Below, piece by piece: positions 57,085-64,000 of a stretch of DNA of 64,000 bases. The translations under genes and the position numbers were made by a program. This DNA comes from Tolypocladium sp. Sup5 PDA-1 (lineage: Eukaryota > Ascomycota > Sordariomycetes > Hypocreales > Ophiocordycipitaceae). The DNA lies in assembly GCA_000750105.3 (NCBI GenBank), contig JPHH03000023.1, positions 310,001 to 374,000 of the forward strand. The letters run 5' to 3'. The stretch's first letter is position 1. Every line of letters begins with the position of its first letter. The notes below the pieces were generated by a model that saw nothing but the letters and a program-made list of their open reading frames with translations, searched no databases and was not told the DNA's origin.

Positions 57085-58599
57085 CTATCCATAACCAGTT
57101 CCCTCGCCTCGCATCGTGTCAACCTGCCGCGGGTCTACGTACTCATAGCCGACCGACGATAGCCCACTAATTACTGGGTACGGTGTGTTTTCCAACACAG
57201 ATTGGATTCTCTTAGCACTGCTCAGGAATCTGCTGCGAACTGTCTGGTAGTCGGGGGCGAGGATCTTGCCGTCTCGCTTAACGAACTTGCCGTCGACCAT
57301 GACATGCAGGACATCGCCAACGCTCGCATGTAACATCACGGCTGCCACAGGATCGTTCCAACCCAGCATCGACGGGGACTCCCGAGCATTCCACACAATG
57401 AGGTCGGCCTTGGACCCGACCTGGATGGTGCCGAGGTCGGGCCTGCGGAGGGCAAGGGCGCCAGCCCGGGTGGCAAGTTTGAAGGCCTGGGCGACGCTCA
57501 TCGGGTTGTGGGCCGGCAATCGCCACTGATCCAAAACAGCTGAGAAGAAGTGGTACCGCGCTGACTGCAACCAAATCCGCGCCTGTGTCAGGATGTCGCT
57601 CGAGAAGGTGAAGTGAGTGTCGACGCCGAGCGCTGCCTGGTCCTGGGCCAAGTATGAGTACGGATGCGTGTGCCCGTAGTGCATTTCCGACTCCGGGGTG
57701 ATGGAGAAGTACTGGTTCGTGGAGCGCAGCAAATCAATGCCCCACGCTGTGATGAAGCTCCCATGTGAAAAGACCACAGGAATAGAGTCGTTGAGGATGC
57801 CAAACGCATGAACGTCCTCGGGCAGGTTGTTATAGCCCCAGGGTCCGTTGAGGCAGTGCGTCGTAATGACGGACACATTATACTCGCGGGCCAGGTCCGC
57901 CATGCCCTGCGCCTCTTTCAAGTTAGGGTTAGGGCCCCAGGCGTCGTATGCAAGTCCAAGCTCTGTTGCTGTGCCGTCTAGGATGTTGCTCTCGGCAATC
58001 TCACGGAAGTTGGGAATCTGGTCCGAGATGCTATAGTTGAGGCTCGAGATATTGTGAAAGGCATACGACCAGATAACGCGCCCGCCGCTCTCGACAGAAG
58101 CATTGAGCCCGGCATACGCCGTAGCGTTGGACCAGGTGTGGTGGGCATGGTCTAATGTAGTCGTAACGCCGGCATTGAGGGCCTCATAGAGTCCCACGAG
58201 CTGGCCAAGATAAACGTCCTCAGGAGTGAAGCTCGCGGCGGCGGCAAACTCACTATAGCGCCCGAAATATTCTGGCAGTGAAGTATTAGAGGCGAGGGTC
58301 TTGAAGGCGGTCTGCCAGCCGTGGCGATGTGTGTCGATAAACCCCGGCGTAATGATCTGGCCGGAAATGTCGACCTTCTGAGTATCATTCGGAAGACCGC
58401 GAGGCACCATTTCCGTGCTGATGGCGGCGATGCGATCATTCGTCACCAAGACTGAGCCGTTTCTGATTACACTGAGTGACTCGCTGTCCTCGTTAAATGC
58501 GACAATAGTACCTCCCCAGAACAGCGTGGACGAGGCATTCGCAAGTCCATTGGATAGCCCCAGGGCCATGAGAACCCGTAAAAAGAGTATAGAAGACAT
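57085..58599 (-). CDS. secreted amidohydrolase (TRZ/ATZ-like metal-dependent hydrolase)
   Basis: This is a single exon of 504 residues. A probable signal peptide or anchor lies at MSSILFLRVLMALGLSNGLA. Metal ligands of the amidohydrolase superfamily are visible: GFIDTHRHGWQ (His 91, His 93), TTHCLNG, HYGHTHPY, and HFTFSSD for the closing Asp. The C-terminal beta-sandwich follows LRRPDLGTIQVGSKADLIVW. Several N-glycosylation sequons (NAS, NTS, NAT, NVS) support secretion. The enzyme should hydrolyse or deaminate a cyclic or aryl compound. The nearest known types are ATZ/TRZ and cytosine- or guanine-deaminase-like enzymes. It lies between the GH71 relic and a repeat-bearing gap, so the local context gives no pathway. 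Confidence 0.88.
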   Translation of the reverse strand: MSSILFLRVLMALGLSNGLANASSTLFWGGTIVAFNEDSESLSVIRNGSVLVTNDRIAAISTEMVPRGLPNDTQKVDISGQIITPGFIDTHRHGWQTAFKTLASNTSLPEYFGRYSEFAAAASFTPEDVYLGQLVGLYEALNAGVTTTLDHAHHTWSNATAYAGLNASVESGGRVIWSYAFHNISSLNYSISDQIPNFREIAESNILDGTATELGLAYDAWGPNPNLKEAQGMADLAREYNVSVITTHCLNGPWGYNNLPEDVHAFGILNDSIPVVFSHGSFITAWGIDLLRSTNQYFSITPESEMHYGHTHPYSYLAQDQAALGVDTHFTFSSDILTQARIWLQSARYHFFSAVLDQWRLPAHNPMSVAQAFKLATRAGALALRRPDLGTIQVGSKADLIVWNARESPSMLGWNDPVAAVMLHASVGDVLHVMVDGKFVKRDGKILAPDYQTVRSRFLSSAKRIQSVLENTPYPVISGLSSVGYEYVDPRQVDTMRGEGTGYG

Positions 58600-59619
58600 T
58601 GGATCGGCAGATGGAACAGAGGTAGCGAATTGTACCGCTCACTGTATTCTTGGAACGAAGTTCGTATAACTCTGCCTGGCGAGTGGTGGTACTAGATCTA
58701 CCTTTTATGTTCCTTGAGTACTGTAGGTCCTAGCGTCTTGACTCCTAAGCGAGTGAGAGCTTCTCTCCTAAGCGAGTTCTAATGAGAGCTTCTCTCCTAA
58801 GCGAGTTCTAATGAGATCTTCGCGACGCTAGGCTGAGTACTGACTCACTGTCGGGGATTTCCGGTGCCTCTGTGCCAGCTGCCAGCTAGTTGTTCCCCCG
58901 AAGATGATGCGATTGCGGAGGGAAAGCTTGGTCTTACTCCAAATATCAAGAGTGCACGAATGAGCTCCATAACACTGTCACCCCGACCCACCGTCGAAGG
59001 AACGCTGCAGGTTGGTCGCTTGACCTTCCGGAGGCTCCGGGGAGCCGGGGTAGCGTGACCAATGGCTTTGTAAGGATTTAAGATGCAGCGTGCCGTGTGG
59101 AGGTGGCTGATGGAGAGAACCGTGCAATATTACTCAATGCCGAGGGGCCAGCTGTCAACCGTCAGGATGTAGTCAGAATCATAGAATGAAGAGAGCTTGA
59201 TTTCTATCTAATTGAACGGGAAATAACAGTCATTATTATACATAGGAAAGGGAGTTCAGATAACCCTCCGTGGCTCTGACAGCCCATCTTAGCGTTGACA
59301 GCCCTTTGCCGCGTGCTATCATGATGCGGCAGCACATCCCAGCAACGAACTCTCGACGATACAAAAGGGGCCGACTGTAATAGGTGACTCGGGAGCAATC
59401 AGCAATATTCCGAAGCCGACGACGACGACAACGACGAAGGATCCCAATAGTGTTGTTGGTCAGGCCGAGGGCGTTGAGATGTGGATGGTTGTAGGCAGTG
59501 GATTGGCTGCTGCGGCGGTGAACTCGGTATTTTAGATGAAAGAAGGCTGGCGGACTACATGAATACATGGTGAAACCCACATCGCCTTTGCCACTAGAAG
59601 CTCTTTAGAACACAAGCAA
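58600..59619. other. intergenic region, amidohydrolase promoter side
   Basis: Apart from the 29-bp tandem repeat listed separately, nothing is recognised. The right end is the 3' flank of the Upc2-like regulator. Confidence 0.4.
58755..58812. repeat. 29-bp tandem repeat, two copies
   Basis: Two identical 29-bp units (58755-58783 and 58784-58812) start GAGAGCTTCTCTCCTAAGCG and end GTTCTAAT. A partial copy precedes them at about 58743 and another follows at 58813. They lie about 160 nt upstream of the amidohydrolase start codon. Confidence 0.85.
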
Positions 59620-60941
59620 TCACACATTTTTAGCTATCCTTTCCCGTGGGTATTCGAGCCAATGATCCCACTTTGGGCCGAGATAGTCCACAACAATGCC
59701 CAATATGTACGCCCCTGCGTCCCCAACCTGCCACAGGTGCCTCCCGTAATGCAGCAACAACGCATAATACCCCAGCAAGACCAAAACTTCGGGCCGTTTA
59801 GCGGCCAGCAAGCTTGTAAATATTGGCGGTGCCAGCATCGTCCATGAGAAGACCATGTGGTATCGGTTGCCTTGCTCCTCCTCGGCCAACACTGCATCAA
59901 ACCCGACCTGCAGGTACTGAATCGCCAGCCGACACGCCTCCTTGTCCTCCTCCTCCAGCCCGTCCGCGCTGTCCACCAACTCCCTGATCCGCAGGCAGTG
60001 GTTGCCTCTCGGCCGCCGCGAGGTGAACCCCGAGCTCCACGACAGGATCGGCTCGAGCTCCGACTCCATCAGCAGCGGCCACGCGGTAATGGCAATGGTG
60101 AAGATGCCTCTGTGCATTTCCACGCACTGAATGTAGTGGGTCATGAACGCGTCCAGCCCGCCCGGGTCCCGCTTGGCGAGCGTGTCGGCGAGAAGATGGT
60201 GCCCCAGGACTGACGAGAAGCCGAGTATGGCGACGCAATTGGACTGGTCGACCTCGGTCCAGGTGGCGTTGAAGAGCGAGACGGCGCGGGTTTGCAGGGT
60301 CACGGCCTGGTGGAGGTAAGAGGCGGAGCGCTCAGGATGCAGGTACGCTAGGTGGCGGGCTGAGAAGGCGAGCAGCTGATGCAAAAGATATGGCGACTTG
60401 AGGCCTGTCCTGAGGGCGAAGGCGAGACCGGAAGGGTGGTGGGCGTCAACGCCGATACCGAGCTCAAACATGTCCTTGTCGAGCGTCAAGTGGATGAAAA
60501 GTTCCATGTGGTTGAGGTTGATGGCCGCGTCAAGGGTTGTGTCTTGGATGGATGTGGCAGTCAGGGTAACATCTGGTAGGGTGACACCACATTGGCCGTG
60601 GTTGTCGCCTGGGCTTATGGACTGCTCATGGGAAGATGTGCCCGATGTTGAGAGGCTCTCCGGCGGGGCTCGGGATGCAAAGCTGCAATCCCGCCCGGAC
60701 ATGGTACATAGGAGACATACGGGACGACCTTCATCGCACTGACGGTTCGGAAAGACTCGAGGTTAGTCAGAGCGGGCGCACCATTGTAGAGTATTACCTT
60801 GACGTGCCGTTGCTTGCTATTCCACCAGGGTCAGCAGATTCCTGAGGGGAGCCCGGGCGGCCGGGGGTGTTCAAGTGACTCCCATGCGACTCACCATTCC
60901 AAGCAGCCTGCCCGTGACTTCTTGTGGCTGCGACGAAGCAT
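59620..60941 (-). CDS. Zn2Cys6 transcription factor, Upc2/sterol-regulatory-like
   Basis: Three exons, 60895-60941, a 19-nt microexon at 60798-60816 and 59620-60738, join to 394 residues. The zinc cluster starts at MLRRSHKKSRAGCLEC and continues KQRHVKCDEGRPVC from the microexon into exon 3. Cys 13, 16, 23, 30, 33 and 40 are in normal spacing. RRSHKKSR-GC is the hallmark of the Upc2/SUT-type fungal group. The rest is a helical domain of the same group (MELFIHLTLDKDMFELGI, LLAFSARHLAYLHPERSA, HYIQCVEMHRGIFTIA). Without the two introns only the second half of the cluster is coded from the internal ATG at 60702. The divergent neighbour is an RTA1-like membrane protein, a plausible target. Sterol control is inferred from resemblance only. 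Confidence 0.85.
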
Positions 60942-61722
60942 ATCGCAGGATAATGAGCGGAAAGGCGAACGACCCTTGTGGTTGGATCGTGGAGATGGAC
61001 GAACACGCGTATTGCAGTTTGGTCAGTGAGACGAGCTTGAGCCGCCCCTCCTCAAATGTGTCAATGTCGGATTATGTCGAAGAAAGGCCCCACGCTGGAT
61101 GCCTCATGTTCCTCAGGTCAGCCCTGTGGCTCAGCGGGCTGGACGCGTCGGGTCAAGAAACCACTACAGGAGTTATCCTATCACCTCTTCCCACCTGCTC
61201 GGCCGCCCAATCTGCCGGTCTGTTCAAAACCCAAGGGCGCCACGACGATTTTGCAGAGTAGCTACTCCGTAAACTACGTAAGGTGGCAGCACCAGGGGGA
61301 GCCGCGTCAGCATCGTATTTCTGCTTAGCTAACACGCGTGTTCGGCTTCTTCCCAACCTGGACATGACCCATTTAAGTCGGGACGTTGGAGGCTGAGTCC
61401 TACCATAAGATGGCGATAAATTGTACAGATTCTGGTCATGGTGATACGCGTGTCAGCAGCACTGTCCAGGTGGCCAGCTATTGGCTGTCCACTGAGTAGT
61501 AGAGGCGGAAGATCGGATTGTAGCGTTTATAAGGGGATGCTGACCCCCTTGCCATTCATCGTTCGAGATGCCCTCTTGCACTACCTCCCTGCGCCCTCTC
61601 CACATCCCACTCAACCCCGATGTTGAAGCCGGTCCTTACCACAACATCTCCTTACCGTCCAGCGTTCAAATTTCTGAACATAATCACAACATAGCAGCGA
61701 CGAGATTCCCCCACATCCAAAG
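60942..61722. promoter_or_regulatory. divergent promoter, Upc2-like regulator / RTA1-like gene
   Basis: These 781 bp separate the two start codons. I saw no exact Upc2 core TCGTATA, but TCGTATT (one mismatch) lies at 61313-61319. A TACTCCGTA motif lies at 61263-61271. TTTATAAGG near 61526 could be the TATA box of the RTA1-like gene. Confidence 0.45.
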
Positions 61723-62658
61723 ATGCCGCGTCTCGAAACCTACGATGGAGTCTACCTCTGGAACTACGTGCCCAGTCTCCCCGCTGCCGTTACCTTTGCC
61801 ATTCTATTCGGTCTCATGACCACAGCCCATGGCTGGAAGATGGTCACAACGAGAATGTGGTTTTGTCTTCCCTTCGTCATTGGTGGCGTCTGTCCGTCCT
61901 GTCCAAGATCCCACTGTCCCCCGATATCTGCCACTAACACCTATCTTCTCCCAGTTGAGGAGATTGGCTACATAGCCCGAGCAGCCGCCTACAACGCCAC
62001 GGGCGCCTTGGTGCCCTACCTCCTACAAGCCATTTTCCTGGTCATCCCCCCCGTCTTCTTCGCCGCAACGCTGTACATGGTGTACTCCCGCGTCGTCAGA
62101 GCCGTCCAGGGCGATAGCTTCTCGCTCACTTCCCCGCGCTGGACGACCCGCCTCTTTGTCATTGGCGATGTCATCTGCCTCAACATCCAATCGAGCGGTT
62201 CTGGGTTGCTGGCCCAGCCGGAACATGTCCTCGTGGGTGAGTACATCATCGTTGCCGGGCTGATAGCCCAGGCGCTGATGTTCGCCGCCTTCATCTGTTG
62301 TTGCTTGACCTTCAACATTCGGTTTCGAGCCCACATGGCCGAAACTGGTATCACAAGCGATATCCCTTGGCAGTCGTGCCTGAACATGCTGTATTCGACG
62401 TCGCTGGCCATCCTGGTGCGGAATGCCTATCGGGTGGTCGAGTTTATCATGGGTCAGGACGGCTATCTTCTTAAGAACGACTGGCCGGCGTACGTATTCG
62501 ACGGGGTGTTGATGCTCCTCGTGATGATCGGCTTCTATATCTGGTATCCGAGTCAGCTTCAACCAAGGGCGGGAAACTCGATGATAGAGCTCACGACTGG
62601 CGGAGCTAGTATCGTGGAACATTGCAGTGCGGCGAAGAACCCGGAGCCTGCATTTTGA
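61723..62658 (+). CDS. RTA1-like lipid-translocating exporter family membrane protein
   Basis: Exons 61723-61891 and 61955-62658 encode 290 residues with seven hydrophobic segments, the usual size of RTA1/RSB1 proteins. Family marks are PSLPAAVTFAILFGLMTTAH, GGVFEEIGYIARA formed across the intron, LLQAIFLVIPPVFFAATLYM, FVIGDVICLNIQSSGSGLLA, and RNAYRVVEFIMG followed by a D-G-Y-L loop. The 63-nt intron is open in frame but has a CTAAC branch and CCAG acceptor, and splicing restores the family sequence. Such proteins act in plasma or vacuolar membranes in lipid translocation and resistance to sterol-targeting compounds. The divergent Upc2-like regulator is consistent with that. Confidence 0.9.
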   Translation: MPRLETYDGVYLWNYVPSLPAAVTFAILFGLMTTAHGWKMVTTRMWFCLPFVIGGVCPSCPRSHCPPISATNTYLLPVEEIGYIARAAAYNATGALVPYLLQAIFLVIPPVFFAATLYMVYSRVVRAVQGDSFSLTSPRWTTRLFVIGDVICLNIQSSGSGLLAQPEHVLVGEYIIVAGLIAQALMFAAFICCCLTFNIRFRAHMAETGITSDIPWQSCLNMLYSTSLAILVRNAYRVVEFIMGQDGYLLKNDWPAYVFDGVLMLLVMIGFYIWYPSQLQPRAGNSMIELTTGGASIVEHCSAAKNPEPAF

Positions 62659-64000
62659 AATCCACATCATCTTTGTCGGGGAAGAAGCACCACCCGGTAG
62701 CCACCAACTCCACCTATGCGGTTACCGGCAGCTCCTGGATCTCAACAACTGTTCCTGGTTAGTTGCCGTTCGCTCTGCCTAGACAGTTACCATCCACTTC
62801 CAGCTTCATGGACCAGTGACTCATCTCTGGGTATCTTAACCGCGCGTTTACAACAACATCGTAGCCAACACTACCACAACAACAGGCCCTGGTGCAAAGA
62901 TGGTCGAATGGGGTGGCACGACCGAGGTGCACAACACAAGTTGCCACAACTCAACCCACCTCGGCCCTAGGAACAGCTTGGCTTCTGCTACGGTCTATCC
63001 ATTGATAGGATATTCGCCTTGCGGCATGCCTCCTTAGCCACCGAACAATGTTAAGGATGTTTGCTCTATGTTCTTAGGGCTCGGCACAGGGGCGATGTGT
63101 GGCCCTGGAGCATTGCGTGCTATCTATAACAAGTGACTTAAGAGAGCTCTGAGAGAGCATGATGTACATAAAGCTCTCTTCTCTACCACACAGTAACGGC
63201 TATTGGTCTTAAAATTCTTCTAAATTCCACATTATCGCTCTTCCCACCCTTTCATCGGCTCGCAAGAGTTGTATTTGTGTTTTGCAAAGCGTTGGCTGTT
63301 GAGATCCCGCCTGAGGCAGCAGCCCCCTTGCCCCGCATGGTCACAGGCAGGCCTTCCGAGCTCTCGAGAAGAGCTTTTTGTTCCCTCCTTCGTAACTTCC
63401 GTAGCTCAATTGCATGAGCTATTCACCCAAAGGGTTATACCAGAGAGGGCAAAACTGTCCCGTCATGTCTTCCTCCCGCAAAAAGCATGCCGACTCCCAG
63501 AAGACTACCGCTCCCCCTCCGTCCCCCCCTTCCCCCATCCGGCTATCATCAAGACTCCTGCCCTCATCCGGGCCCCAAGTCACCGATGGTAGCCACGGCG
63601 GGTCCTGCTGGGGCATTCATGGTTGAGTTACTCATTTGCAACGGCTCGCCCTTGAATGATCACTGGGTATATTAACACATACGGAGTGCATCATCTGCAG
63701 ACGATGTGGTGTGGTCCTTGCAGACGGATTACCCGCATTGCAACATTGTCGCGTAGGCTCGGGTTTCCAACGTTCGGCATAACCCCTTGCTCTGAGCTGC
63801 CGGAGCCCCTCTAGATCGGGAGGCTCAAAAGCCGTGTTTGGTCCGCCCTTGCAGCGCCAGCGCGGCAACCACCAAGCAGCCAGAGGCAAACTCGTGATGG
63901 AAACAGCAAAGGTGAGCAGGCAATGTGTTCATCGCCGCTGGAGTGCAGGCTGCAACTGATTGATGGCAGAGACAGCCTTGTAACACAGCTCGCAATCCCT
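62659..64000. other. gene-poor right edge
   Basis: No supported gene is visible in the last 1.3 kb. A proline/serine-rich plus-strand frame (63463-63626) opens with a good ATG context and reads MSSSRKKHADSQKTTAPPP. It has no family features and no clear donor site; it might be a first exon or chance. No repeat was recognised. Confidence 0.35.

Noticed and set aside
63269..63626. Overlapping plus-strand ORFs at the right edge
   Set aside because: Pro/Ser-rich translations in two frames without family features or a clear splice donor.
1..64000. CRISPR array, bacterial operon or prophage
   Set aside because: Spliceosomal introns and fungal families throughout; no regularly spaced identical repeats with unique spacers.

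Overview
The window reads as nuclear DNA of a filamentous ascomycete, most likely a Sordariomycete of hypocrealean type; this is inferred from gene style, not proven. The supporting signs are short spliceosomal introns (about 45-190 nt) with GTRNGY donors and CTNAC-like branch sites, Zn2Cys6 regulators, moderately high GC in genes, and families such as Dal5-like permeases, glutamic peptidases, DUF7053 and RTA1 proteins. There is no operon, Shine-Dalgarno site, rRNA or CRISPR, and I recognised no tRNA.

Region 1 (1-22.4 kb) is gene-dense and looks geared to nitrogen and small-molecule uptake. It holds a five-exon acetamidase-type amidase (-), a Zn2Cys6 regulator (-) divergent from a Dal5/ACS-family permease (+), a class-I glutamine amidotransferase-like protein (+), a second Zn2Cys6 regulator (-), a GABA/choline-type APC permease (-), a fungal neurotransmitter:sodium symporter (SLC6) homologue (+), a secreted two-domain fasciclin protein (-) and a DUF7053 protein (+). 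The first six fit a co-located amide/ureide/amino-acid scavenging set.

Region 2 (22.7-36.8 kb) has a truncated FAD-monooxygenase relic, a Gal80-like Gfo/Idh/MocA protein, a secreted G1 glutamic peptidase, a five-exon M1 aminopeptidase with a probable mitochondrial presequence and an internal cytosolic start, an NmrA-like NAD(P)-binding regulator and a Caps_synth/DXD-type glycosyltransferase.

Region 3 (about 36.9-47.2 kb) is a gene graveyard. It contains a broken aminoglycoside-phosphotransferase-family gene, an unknown broken gene, a broken ankyrin-repeat gene, degenerate short repeats, a 51-bp direct repeat, and one small intact-looking two-exon gene for a 72-residue protein behind a TATA box.

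Region 4 (47.4-54.1 kb) is ordinary again: an EFM2/FAM86-type methyltransferase, a sugar-porter MFS protein with a GC-AG intron, thioredoxin and a SIMPL-domain protein.

Region 5 (54.4-64 kb) mixes a 712-bp inverted-repeat element, a decayed C-terminal piece of a fungal GH71/GH18-type secreted protein carrying a TGG-TGG to TAG-TAG signature, a secreted amidohydrolase, and a divergent pair: an Upc2-like Zn2Cys6 regulator with a 19-nt microexon and an RTA1-like membrane protein. The last 1.3 kb has no convincing gene. Exon limits were read by eye from splice motifs and reading-frame continuity, without transcript data.
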